DNA from: a virus
Length of the DNA stretch: 28,219 nucleotides
Reading direction: 5' to 3' (one strand)
IMG/VR virus record: IMGVR_UViG_3300049845_000156
Location: 1-28,219 of that record
Each line of letters starts with the position of its first letter. The first letter of the stretch is position 1. Below the pieces are notes generated by a model that saw nothing but the letters and a program-made list of their open reading frames with translations, ran no database searches and was not told the origin of the DNA. This document shows, in pieces, positions 16,921 through 24,826 of this stretch. Both the position numbers and the translations under genes were made by a program.

Positions 16921-17712
16921 ATGCTTCCAATTATCCTCGGCGCTGGCATCGGCGCACTCACCCCGCTTGTCTCTGAAATCTTCCGCACGAAGCCGGATCC
17001 CAAGGTTGCGAAGGATCTGATTCTCACGAAGCGTCAGGAGTTTATCGACCGCGCCTTGGGAGAAGGTCTGACGCAGCAGGTTGCAGAGAAGCGTGTTGAC
17101 GCTGAGATGCAGGCTGCCATGGAAGAGGCGGATCGCCAGGGGCAGTTTAACACGCCGTGGGGCGAAATGTTCGGCATGGCCCTGCTGGGCGGCGGCGTCG
17201 GAATGGCCTTCCCCAAGGTTGCACAGTGGGTATCTGGTCTGAAAGGTGCCAAGGCTATTGCGCCGGCTGCGGCTGCGGCTGCGGCCCCTGCTGCTGAAAC
17301 CGCTGGTGCCAAGGTGGCCTCTGCTGCGGATGATGTCTATAAGGCTGGATTTCGCTCTCCTGCCGTTGACCGGGCCTTGAGTGGAGAACTTGACACCGTT
17401 GGCGCTCCTAAGCGTATCGGAATGTCCGAGCGTCCCGTGGCAGAGCGCGGCTTTACCATGAGCGATGCAGCCAGCACCCCGTTCCCCGGTAAAGGTCGCG
17501 GCGACTTCAATGTGGAGATTATTGGCGACACCGGAGGTGCGCGCATGGTTCCGGTGGATGTCCAGGCACCGTTCCCCGGCATGGCCCGTGGCGGCGAGCG
17601 TATTGCAACCTCTAACCCTCTGGTTGGTCTGCCGCCTCCGGGTCAGATGTATAATCTCCCGCCTGATGAGATTGGCAGGATTCTCCGGTTGCGCCAGGCT
17701 ACTGGAGACTAA
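16921..17712 (+). CDS. Internal virion protein with hydrophobic Gly-rich segments
   Basis: A 263-aa protein preceded by AAAGGAATAT. Hydrophobic Gly-rich stretches lie at residues 1-17 (LPIILGAGIGALTPLV) and about 83-100 (MFGMALLGGGVGMAFPKV), with an Ala-rich stretch at 111-132. Such segments are common in phage proteins that insert into the host envelope during DNA ejection. The C terminus is disordered and carries two related PFPG motifs (TPFPGKGRG and PFPGMARGG). Function is inferred from gene order and hydrophobicity. Confidence 0.5.
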   Translation: MLPIILGAGIGALTPLVSEIFRTKPDPKVAKDLILTKRQEFIDRALGEGLTQQVAEKRVDAEMQAAMEEADRQGQFNTPWGEMFGMALLGGGVGMAFPKVAQWVSGLKGAKAIAPAAAAAAAPAAETAGAKVASAADDVYKAGFRSPAVDRALSGELDTVGAPKRIGMSERPVAERGFTMSDAASTPFPGKGRGDFNVEIIGDTGGARMVPVDVQAPFPGMARGGERIATSNPLVGLPPPGQMYNLPPDEIGRILRLRQATGD

Positions 17713-17723
17713 TCTAGGCACTC

Positions 17724-20360
17724 ATGCCTGACCCGTTCGCACCAGAAGGCGTCCTCCCCAATCTCCTGCGCTGGATGGACCGTCCAGGGCAGGCGGTCCG
17801 CAATGTATTGCGTGGCGATCCCATGGCGGCAGCCCGCCAGGTTGCAGACTTTGTTGTTGAGCCGCTTGACGCTGCGCTGCCCGGCGACTGGGTACCTGAC
17901 ATTGCACGCCGTGAGGACTATGTTAGCGGATCAGAACTTGCCGGTATTAAGACGCCTATCGCATCAACAGCAGCAGACATTGGGATTGGAGTCCTTACTG
18001 ACCCACTAACATACCTGTCCTTCGGTGCGCTGCCTGCCGCAAAGGCGGCGGCGACCGGAATGAAGTATGGAGTGACGGCAGGAATCCCGTTCACAGGGGG
18101 CAAGGCTTCCGTGATGCTCGGGAAAGGCTCTCTTACGCCCGTAGACCCACTTTCCCGCCTCATGGGCGGTGCTGATATGGGTCTGACTGCCGTGGCCGGC
18201 AAATTGGACGAAATGAAGGCTGGCGGCACCCAGGCTGGGCAGGCCATTGGACCCGTGACCAGGGGGTATGAGGACCTGAAGGCTGGCATCCGCCGGGCCA
18301 CGGGTTCAGAAAAACTCTCTCCGACGATCCAGAAGCAGATCCAGGAAGGCGTGGCGCTTGGTAATGCTTCCGCCAAGGTCAGTCGCGTCAAAGCCGAGGC
18401 GGCTATGATAGGGTTGGATAAAGAGGAGCGGGTGTTGTTGACGCTCGCCAATCGTGGCATTGACATTGGCGACCTAAAACCAACCAAGGCAAGCCGCGCA
18501 ACCGTCACAGGATCAACCGACTTTCAAGAGAATGTTGGGCTACTGGCAAGGAAATACGGTAAAGACGAAGCGAAGCTAAAGGCGAGGGCGCAGGCCATTT
18601 CAGAGCTTGGCGGGCTGCAAATGTCTGAGGCAAAAGCTGCCCAGGCCATGGACAAGAACGCTGGCATTGCCGATTATCTCAAAACGCAATGGTTGTTTGA
18701 TTCAGACACGAATTCTCTCAAAGGGAGGACGCTCAAAACTCCAGAGGCGTTTGCAAAGTTCTTGAATGAAGAAGGTGTAGGAATCGAGCTTGATTCTGCA
18801 AAACTGCTACTGGACCGCGCCAATAGCCAGGGGAGCATGATAACCAAGGCGCATATTGCCAAAATGTTTGCGCCAGCCAATGAAGCGGCGCTTAACCAGG
18901 GGCTTGCCGACGCTGCCAAGGCTGCCATTGCGGAGACGCCAGGATTGCACCGCGATGAGGTGCGCGCCCTGACGGACCTGTTGAACGGCATGCCTGCCCG
19001 TGGCGGCGTGTTCAATGTCCTGGCAAAGATGACCAAGCCGGTAAAGGGCGCGATGGTCTATGGTGTTGTGCTTCCAAAGATCGGATCGCTTGTGCGCAAT
19101 AAGATCGGTATGGGCATGCAGGCAGCCGCTACGCCAGGTGTGCGTGAACAGGCATTTACGCATCTCAATCCGTACAATATCCTGATGGACATTGGCAAAG
19201 CTGCCGATGAAGCGTATGGAATGGCCCTATTCGGTAAGTCCGATGAGATTAGCCGGGATATCATAAAGATTGAGGAAGCCTATAAAAAGGCTAGGTCTGG
19301 GAAGGAAGTCGAAAAGATCCTACGCGACGGTGGAGATGCCATGCTGGCAGATGCCGTGAAGCACGGCGTCATGGATGGGTTTGTTTCTACTGAGGAAATC
19401 CTGTCAAAGATAGACAAGGACCCCAAGTGGGCGAAGTTTTGGGACATCTATAACGCGCCTGGCAAGATGTTCTCGTATATCGAGCAACGCGGGCGACTCC
19501 AGACCTTCAAGAACCTGCACCCGTCCATGGGTGGAGCAGAGGCTGGGCGCAAGACCAAGGAAGCACTCTACGACTACACGGTAAATAGCCCAGAGAACCG
19601 CAATCTGCGCGATGTCATCCCGTTTGCTCAGTTCATGGTCAAGTCCATCCCGCAGCAGGCGAAATGGCTGAGTGAAAAGCCGGCTGTTGGCGCAGCTATG
19701 GCCCCGTTGTTCTACGATGCCAGTGGCGATGAACCACCCGTGTACCCGTGGATGCAGGGCAAGTCCCGTGTGTCGCTAGGTACTGATGCTACCGGGAATC
19801 CTTTGTTTGCCACTGGGTTCGGACTCCCCATGGAGAGTATTGATGTCCTGCCAAATCTATCGGGTAGCCTGCAAAGTGCTGGGCGTGACCTCAGCCAAGG
19901 AATGCTGGCCTCCACTGCCCCGGTGCTTAAGACGGCGGCGGCGATCACGACCGGGAAAGATCCATACTTCGGAACACCGTTCGGAACCTACGGGAAACTC
20001 CCGATCATAGGCGAGGCTGGCGGGCTTGGACGCGCCATAAATGTCATCGGGGGGACGGGATTCCTTGAACCTCTTGGCTTTAACCTGATCCGTCAGGCTA
20101 ACCAAGCTACCGACGAAACCAAGACCGGTATTGCCCGCACCGTGGACTTAGCTACCGGTGCTAAACTCATCTCTGTAGATCCGAACATTGCCGAACAACG
20201 GGCCATTACCTCCTACTTGGAGCAGCGGCCAGATATTCAGCAGTACCGCACCTTCTATTCGCGTGAGCCTGACGCCGAGTTCTCGGAACTTATGACGCAG
20301 TTGCAGCAGGCTAAGGCGCGGGCGAAGGCTGCACGGGAAGCTGCCGCGCAGGCGCAGTAA
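17724..20360 (+). CDS. Large internal virion / DNA ejection protein
   Basis: An 878-aa protein and the last gene of the rightward module. It has a membrane-active-looking N-terminal part (ADIGIGVLTDPLTYLSFGAL at about residues 87-106). Long helical regions occupy the middle, and a Lys/Ala/Gln-rich coiled C terminus follows (TQLQQAKARAKAAREAAAQ). Size and place match the largest ejection proteins of podoviruses, which form a channel across the cell envelope. I see no lysozyme or transglycosylase motif. The last 50 nt overlap the 3' end of neuA on the other strand. Confidence 0.6.
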   Translation: MPDPFAPEGVLPNLLRWMDRPGQAVRNVLRGDPMAAARQVADFVVEPLDAALPGDWVPDIARREDYVSGSELAGIKTPIASTAADIGIGVLTDPLTYLSFGALPAAKAAATGMKYGVTAGIPFTGGKASVMLGKGSLTPVDPLSRLMGGADMGLTAVAGKLDEMKAGGTQAGQAIGPVTRGYEDLKAGIRRATGSEKLSPTIQKQIQEGVALGNASAKVSRVKAEAAMIGLDKEERVLLTLANRGIDIGDLKPTKASRATVTGSTDFQENVGLLARKYGKDEAKLKARAQAISELGGLQMSEAKAAQAMDKNAGIADYLKTQWLFDSDTNSLKGRTLKTPEAFAKFLNEEGVGIELDSAKLLLDRANSQGSMITKAHIAKMFAPANEAALNQGLADAAKAAIAETPGLHRDEVRALTDLLNGMPARGGVFNVLAKMTKPVKGAMVYGVVLPKIGSLVRNKIGMGMQAAATPGVREQAFTHLNPYNILMDIGKAADEAYGMALFGKSDEISRDIIKIEEAYKKARSGKEVEKILRDGGDAMLADAVKHGVMDGFVSTEEILSKIDKDPKWAKFWDIYNAPGKMFSYIEQRGRLQTFKNLHPSMGGAEAGRKTKEALYDYTVNSPENRNLRDVIPFAQFMVKSIPQQAKWLSEKPAVGAAMAPLFYDASGDEPPVYPWMQGKSRVSLGTDATGNPLFATGFGLPMESIDVLPNLSGSLQSAGRDLSQGMLASTAPVLKTAAAITTGKDPYFGTPFGTYGKLPIIGEAGGLGRAINVIGGTGFLEPLGFNLIRQANQATDETKTGIARTVDLATGAKLISVDPNIAEQRAITSYLEQRPDIQQYRTFYSREPDAEFSELMTQLQQAKARAKAAREAAAQAQ

Positions 20361-20997
20361 GCAATGCGTTCGCAACCATAAGATCAAACTCATCGTTAAT
20401 ATCCAGGGCCTCCATCTTGCTGATGGGGATCCCGATCACATTGCCGTATCCCGTGATCTTCCGAGACATCCACAAGGATTCTGAGCGGGTCAAATAGCAG
20501 GCAGAGTTTTCTTCCCAAAGCGGCTGCCGCTCCTGCTGCCGGCGCGGTGCGTTAGGATCCAGCCGTTGCATAATGCCATTGTTATCCCGCCACAGATCGC
20601 CCCTGTAGTCCGTCACCGTCATAATGCAATGGGCTTCCTCTGGACGCTTTGCATCTATCACCTTGCGGATGGTTGCAGCCGTCCGTAGCGGACTGGTAGG
20701 AGGAAGGCAGAGCGTCCACGGGTTAAGGCCCAGTTCATCCAGAGCATGGATCAATACCGATTCAGTAGTTGCATCATCCGCCGCCAGCGACAGCGGACGC
20801 CACACGACCTTAGACCCGTAGGACATGGCAACATCTGCGATTTCCTCGTCCTCGGTGGACACATATGGGTCGCATCCAGCCTCTAGTGCCGCCTTAATGG
20901 TCCAGGCAATCAGCGGGATTCCACCGCACATGGCTATGTTTTTACGCGGGACACGCTGGCTTCCGCCACGCGCAGGGATGATGCAGAGAGGGTTCAT
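20311..20997 (-). CDS. neuA: CMP-nonulosonic acid (CMP-sialic acid type) cytidylyltransferase, NeuA-like
   Basis: The enzyme joins a nonulosonic acid such as Neu5Ac to CMP using CTP. The 228-aa protein has the complete cytidylyltransferase signature: IPARGGSQRVPRKN (7-20) for CTP binding, TSPLRT (101-106), ENSACYLT (about 163-170) and the metal-binding ALDINDEFD (197-205). This first motif is of the type also seen in pseudaminic and legionaminic homologues (PseF, LegF), so the exact sugar is open. It starts in TAATG overlap with neuC. The last ~17 residues (after ANALL) extend past the usual core end and lie in the overlap with the convergent 878-aa gene. Confidence 0.88.
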   Translation of the reverse strand: MNPLCIIPARGGSQRVPRKNIAMCGGIPLIAWTIKAALEAGCDPYVSTEDEEIADVAMSYGSKVVWRPLSLAADDATTESVLIHALDELGLNPWTLCLPPTSPLRTAATIRKVIDAKRPEEAHCIMTVTDYRGDLWRDNNGIMQRLDPNAPRRQQERQPLWEENSACYLTRSESLWMSRKITGYGNVIGIPISKMEALDINDEFDLMVANALLTAPARQLPVQPSPAP

Positions 20998-22070
20998 TAG
21001 TAGGGCATCCTCTTGTGCAGCAGTGATTCGTTGATTTCCGTATTCATCAGAGCGTCAACAATACGAGGTGCGCTCATGCCGTCGCCATATGGGTTGTCCT
21101 TCACGCGTGGCATAGATTGTGCCTGGTGAATACCGGCAACGATACGGTCAGGCTGGAAAAGAGCAATGTCGATGACATTTTTGCCCCTAATTCTGTCCTG
21201 CTGCCTGTCTCCGATGTTCACCGCAGGAGTCCCATAGCTGGGTGCCTCTAGCAGACCACTACTGCTGTTCCCAACAATGGCAACAGCATGCTCCAGCAGT
21301 TGCAGGTATTGGCTACGCGGCATATTCTGGTATGCTAGCGGGACGCCTTGCAGACCGTCAAGAACCCCGCGCCAGCCGGGATCATTGTTGGGCAGGATCC
21401 ATACCGACTTCATACCGACCTTCTGAACAGCCTCCTTGACAGCCTCAACCTGCGCCCGTGTCTCTCCGGGGCGGTTTGTGGTCGGATGCATGACACACAG
21501 CAAATACGGCTCAACAATAGGCCGGTCGGAACCATGAGGCAGATCGTCAAGCTGCGGCGCTCCAGTCCTGTGGATACGCCACAGATCCTCGCCAAGTTCC
21601 ATCAGACGGGAAAACGCATCGTCATTAGCGGCAAAATGCAGATGCGCCAGCTTAGCAATCGCCATCCTGGCCGTACCGTCTATATTTCCGCTTCGTTCCC
21701 CAGCCTGTATATGGGCCGTAGGAATATAGGAATACGCACCGGCAATGGCCCCCATCAACTGTTCGCCACGGTCGCCAGCCAGCACCAACCAATCAGGCTT
21801 TACATGATTGAGCGTGAGAGCAAAGTCCTCTAGGAACCCTCCAAGGCTGCCGGCATGAGCGCAATTCGTATCATGCGGGGCCATGCCTACCACATGGTCA
21901 ACCTCAAACCCATCTTCCTTGATGTACCTGGCCGTCGATCCATGCGACACAGACAGGTGCATGTTGGTCGCGCAGATGCGGCACTCAATACCACGCGCCT
22001 TGGCGTTGGCTATAACCGGGCGAATATAGCCCCATTCTCCCCTAGATCCGGTAAGAAACATCAGACGCAC
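20997..22070 (-). CDS. neuC: Hydrolysing UDP-HexNAc 2-epimerase, NeuC-like
   Basis: The family hydrolyses UDP-GlcNAc (or UDP-diNAcBac in LegG) with inversion at C2 to give ManNAc or a relative, the substrate of NeuB. I choose the GTG at 22070 because GGAGG sits 7 nt before it; this gives 357 aa and a 10-nt overlap with neuB. The longer open frame upstream lies inside neuB. Motifs are TGSRGEWG (7-14), GDRGE (99-103), AHIQAGE (119-125), NID (129-131), GNSSSGLLEAPSYG (267-280), NIGDRQQDR (285-293) and NPYGDG (326-331). The usual HIHGGE is HIQAGE here, a small departure from the NeuC pattern. Confidence 0.85.
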   Translation of the reverse strand: MRLMFLTGSRGEWGYIRPVIANAKARGIECRICATNMHLSVSHGSTARYIKEDGFEVDHVVGMAPHDTNCAHAGSLGGFLEDFALTLNHVKPDWLVLAGDRGEQLMGAIAGAYSYIPTAHIQAGERSGNIDGTARMAIAKLAHLHFAANDDAFSRLMELGEDLWRIHRTGAPQLDDLPHGSDRPIVEPYLLCVMHPTTNRPGETRAQVEAVKEAVQKVGMKSVWILPNNDPGWRGVLDGLQGVPLAYQNMPRSQYLQLLEHAVAIVGNSSSGLLEAPSYGTPAVNIGDRQQDRIRGKNVIDIALFQPDRIVAGIHQAQSMPRVKDNPYGDGMSAPRIVDALMNTEINESLLHKRMPY

Positions 22071-23098
22071 GGGATATCCTCCACATCTTCCACGCGAAGC
22101 TGGGTGTTTGCCTTTACATGATGCACGACCTTGCGCCCCAGATACAACGGCATCTCCCGAGACAGGATCCCATTGCCAGGCCGCTTGCTCCACAGGTTGC
22201 CCTCGGAAAGCACATCCCCAGGATGCAAGTCCTTGGTCACAACCAGTGACCTATATGCCCAGTTGCGGATGGGGCGCTCCATATCCTGCAACCGCTTATC
22301 GTCTCCCATGGCCATACCGTTGATATGCAGCGCATGGCACAAGTCGCCAAGTTCGGCAAAGGTGATCGAAACATCCCGGTCCGGGCCTTCAATGGCCGGG
22401 TGCAGCGTCACATGCTTTTCGATTATGGTTGCCCCAAGCGCATGTGCAGCGATGGCTGGGTAGATGTAGGGTGCGTGGCATGAGTAGCCGATAACGCAGC
22501 GGAACCGCTCTGCCATGCGCTCAACGACCGCAATATTCAGATCGCCAGCCCGTGGCGGATACTCGCTCAGGCAATGGCACAGGGCGAACGACCTAAACCG
22601 TGAGTCGAGATATTCATACAGAGTCTCTACTTCCGGCCAATCGCACATGCCTGTTGATACGATGACCGGCTTCCCGATCTTCGCCAGACGGTCAAGGAAC
22701 GGATAGTCCTGAGCCTCGCCAGATCCGACCTTGAACACAGGAACCAGCGGCTCAATCTCCTGCGCCGCCTTCCATGAAAAAGGCGTACACAGGTAGGTGA
22801 TTCCCTCAAAATCGCAATGCTCCTTCAGCTTGCGATGCTGCTCCAGCGTGAGGGCATGCTTCTTGAGCCAATCATACAGAGGCTCAGACATATTGTCCGA
22901 CATCGGAGTCCCTGGCAACATCTCTTCATCCGGCAGATGATGCTGGAACTTTACTGCGTCCGCCCCGGCGTTAGCTGCTGCTGTAGCCATAGCGCAGGCC
23001 ATGTCTAGGTTGCCCATATGCGCGTCGGCGCACTCAGCAATGACGTATGCCTTAGCGTCAATGCTGCTGACGCTTTGCGATCCGATGTAGAAGTTCAT
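22061..23098 (-). CDS. neuB: N-acetylneuraminate-type synthase, NeuB-like
   Basis: The enzyme condenses ManNAc (or a related hexose) with phosphoenolpyruvate to form a nine-carbon sialic-type acid. This 345-aa protein has the full NeuB length and both domains. The TIM-barrel part carries VIAE (19-22), KFQ (50-52), CTPF (104-107), KVGSGE (123-128), VSTGM (147-151), the metal-site histidines H208 and H229 (EKH) and EGPDRD (237-242). The C-terminal SAF (antifreeze-like) domain spans about 282-345 with R283 and RPGNG (306-310). GYSDHT of the family is GYSCHA here. AAGGA at 5-nt spacing supports the ATG. The frame continues upstream in a Cys-rich stretch (see findings). Confidence 0.9.
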   Translation of the reverse strand: MNFYIGSQSVSSIDAKAYVIAECADAHMGNLDMACAMATAAANAGADAVKFQHHLPDEEMLPGTPMSDNMSEPLYDWLKKHALTLEQHRKLKEHCDFEGITYLCTPFSWKAAQEIEPLVPVFKVGSGEAQDYPFLDRLAKIGKPVIVSTGMCDWPEVETLYEYLDSRFRSFALCHCLSEYPPRAGDLNIAVVERMAERFRCVIGYSCHAPYIYPAIAAHALGATIIEKHVTLHPAIEGPDRDVSITFAELGDLCHALHINGMAMGDDKRLQDMERPIRNWAYRSLVVTKDLHPGDVLSEGNLWSKRPGNGILSREMPLYLGRKVVHHVKANTQLRVEDVEDIPCV

Positions 23099-23189
23099 GT
23101 GTTCCTTATAACAAGCCGGGTTGTGGCCGTAACCACAAGTCCCCTCAGGGCACGCCCGGCACGGTGAGTATATTGGGATGGTTATTCTG

Positions 23190-23411
23190 TCAAGCATCCA
23201 GCTTGACAACGGTTCCGCGCAGGCCGTTGATGGCATTAACCGCCAACGCCTCAGATTCCGAGGCATAACTGGTAGCATCCTCCTGCGACTGCCGCCACCC
23301 GCCAGCGGGTCGCCAACGCTTGTCGGCATCCTGATAGGCGGTGCGCGTCTGCCACCAGTTCTGCATATGGTGGCCATTCAGATTCTTGACCTTGGTGATG
23401 CCGTATGGCAT
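23190..23411 (-). CDS. Small hypothetical protein (73 aa)
   Basis: The ATG at 23411 is preceded by GGAAGGAG, a strong ribosome site, which supports a real gene. The protein is polar and rich in Trp and Arg (MQNWWQTRTAYQDADKRWR) with a small alanine-rich C-terminal helix. I see no metal site or membrane segment. It lies between the HExxH protein and neuB in the same direction, and its stop overlaps a possible upstream start of the neuB frame by 8 nt. Function is unknown. Confidence 0.55.
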   Translation of the reverse strand: MPYGITKVKNLNGHHMQNWWQTRTAYQDADKRWRPAGGWRQSQEDATSYASESEALAVNAINGLRGTVVKLDA

Positions 23412-23414
23412 GGC

Positions 23415-23687
23415 TTACTCCTTCCGCTTCTTCTTACCGGCAGGCAGCCGATAGCCACGCTTCCACAGCACCTCGACAATATCCTGTGTGACACGCTCAA
23501 CCTCTGATTCCGTCATATCAGGAAGCGATGTATGCAGCGTTTCGTGAACCATGGTATCAAAGTATTCCTTGGACGGCACATCATTCGGCGGAACGATGAT
23601 GGTTGCACCACTAACCGCTAGGCCAACATATTTCTCGATAATGACCTGCACTTCTCCGCAGGATAGTTTGACACAAAAGTCTTTCAC
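23415..23687 (-). CDS. Small HExxH protein, putative minimal zinc metallopeptidase
   Basis: I place the start at the GTG at 23687, which forms a GTGA junction with the metallophosphoesterase stop and has AGGGA about 7 nt upstream; frames starting at 23705 or 23726 are also open. The 90-aa product contains HETLH (48-52), an HExxH zinc motif preceded by a hydrophobic strand (GATIIVPPND), with a downstream helix (ESEVERVTQDIVEVLW) that could supply the third ligand. This is the pattern of minimal gluzincin or SprT/ImmA-like domains. The role is unclear; cleavage of a host factor is only a guess. Confidence 0.6.
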   Translation of the reverse strand: MKDFCVKLSCGEVQVIIEKYVGLAVSGATIIVPPNDVPSKEYFDTMVHETLHTSLPDMTESEVERVTQDIVEVLWKRGYRLPAGKKKRKE

Positions 23688-24379
23688 GACAGTTTCCCTA
23701 TCCATCGGCCATCGCTGCGCGTCCACATGGGGATTGGAGTCGCCATCCCGTTGATAATGACGCCAACTCCAAGCATGGGACGGTCCAGAGTACCCTTGGC
23801 GTAGTCGAACGCCATGCTGGTTGGGTCAATAAGGCAGCCGCAGCACATAGACCATTGCCTGTATCGCAGGTTTGCACGATAGTGCACTCCAAATAGTGTG
23901 TGTCTATGACCATATGCGATGCACGCATCGCCTACCTTTGCCAGCGATGTCTTGAGATTAGGTCCAAAATCATGGCGGATAATCAAAGGGATACCGTGCA
24001 TATCCTCTACAATTTCGCTTTCCCACTTCCAGCCTGGCGTCCGATAAATGTCTGTATATGCCTGCAACGCATCGTTGGGAAGCCCGCTGGCAATGACCTT
24101 GCGCGCCAACAGATCCCCATGGTTAGACCTCGCCAGCCGCATCTTCGGGAAATGCTTGTGCCACTCCTTCAGCTTTGGCCTAGCCATCTTGAGTTCATCA
24201 CCAGGACTAGGAAGATCCGGGTTGTGATCGTGAAATGAGATGGAGTGCCAATCTGTTTCATCTCCCACGCTAATCGCATCGTCTGTCTTGTATCGGTCGC
24301 GCACCGCAACGCAGAACTTCAATGCGTCTGGGTGTTCCCAGGGAATATGAAGGTCACTTATGAGAAGCGTAGGTTTCAC
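23684..24379 (-). CDS. Calcineurin-like metallophosphoesterase
   Basis: A 231-aa protein with the four metal-binding blocks of the family: SDLH (8-11), GDETD (39-43), NHGD (86-89) and GHRH (157-160). Family members hydrolyse phosphodiesters or phosphomonoesters in a two-metal site; phage copies are common in replication modules and may act on nucleotides or RNA ends. The GTG start forms a GTGA junction with the DUF3310 gene and has AAGGAA upstream. The third block is NHGD, close to the usual NH[ED]. The substrate is unknown. Confidence 0.8.
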   Translation of the reverse strand: MKPTLLISDLHIPWEHPDALKFCVAVRDRYKTDDAISVGDETDWHSISFHDHNPDLPSPGDELKMARPKLKEWHKHFPKMRLARSNHGDLLARKVIASGLPNDALQAYTDIYRTPGWKWESEIVEDMHGIPLIIRHDFGPNLKTSLAKVGDACIAYGHRHTLFGVHYRANLRYRQWSMCCGCLIDPTSMAFDYAKGTLDRPMLGVGVIINGMATPIPMWTRSDGRWIGKLS

Positions 24380-24606
24380 TTGGTCAGTTCCTTACCGTCC
24401 AGCGTGTCTTTAATCCATTGCGCATACACCTGGGCCTTCCCAATCTCAATCAAAGCGTCATCCTTTTTCCCAATCCTCCACAGATATCGCATAACCTGAC
24501 CTCGGCAGTAAGCGATAAACCCTTCATGCCCCAATGCTGCACGAATGGCATCTATGGCCTCAATATTTCCAGCCTTGTAGTGGTCGGGATTAACTGATTC
24601 GTTCAT
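24376..24606 (-). CDS. DUF3310 protein
   Basis: A 76-aa protein with the family signature VNPDHYKAGNIEAIDAI (5-21), then EGFIAYCRGQVMRYLWR. DUF3310 proteins are common in phage nucleotide and replication modules, with no firmly established reaction, and lie beside nuclease and SSB genes as here. AAGGAAACAC directly precedes the ATG, the typical ribosome site of this genome. It overlaps the metallophosphoesterase start by 4 nt. Confidence 0.8.
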   Translation of the reverse strand: MNESVNPDHYKAGNIEAIDAIRAALGHEGFIAYCRGQVMRYLWRIGKKDDALIEIGKAQVYAQWIKDTLDGKELTK

Positions 24607-24826
24607 GTGTTTCCTTGGTTTCTGCTGTAAGTGATGGAGTTTCGTTGGTTATTGGAATACTCTGTCCGCCGTGAGGTGTTTCGCCTTTAGCTGCCTGGGT
24701 TAGCCAGAGTGCAGAGTTGACCATGGCCATGGTGTACCGGTCATAGTCATAATATGGTCTGTGTTCCCGCCGCAGCGTCCAGTACCTCGGGTCATCGTCA
24801 TCATCCACGGAGCACCTGGATTGCAT
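24590..24826 (-). CDS. Small hypothetical protein with acidic start
   Basis: The frame overlaps the VRR-NUC gene end and the DUF3310 start. I use the ATG at 24826; a GTG at 24808 with AGGTG upstream is equally plausible and leaves an 8-nt overlap with the previous stop. The product has an acidic Asp run (VDDDDDPRYWTL), a Tyr-rich stretch (RPYYDYDRY) and a helix (MVNSALWLTQAAKG). The end is Thr/Ser-rich. No catalytic motif is seen. Confidence 0.5.
   Translation of the reverse strand: MQSRCSVDDDDDPRYWTLRREHRPYYDYDRYTMAMVNSALWLTQAAKGETPHGGQSIPITNETPSLTAETKETHERIS

Noticed and set aside
16444-17721. 425-aa frame antisense to two internal virion genes
   Set aside because: It crosses two well-supported genes with good ribosome sites, is Arg/Ser-rich and has no recognisable fold; shadow.
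21348-21833. 161-aa plus-strand frame inside neuC
   Set aside because: The minus-strand NeuC motifs are unmistakable across this stretch, so the plus frame is a shadow.
22071-22193. Longer neuC start adding 41 residues
   Set aside because: The extra residues overlap the conserved SAF domain of NeuB. The GTG at 22070 has GGAGG at the right distance and gives the usual NeuC N terminus.
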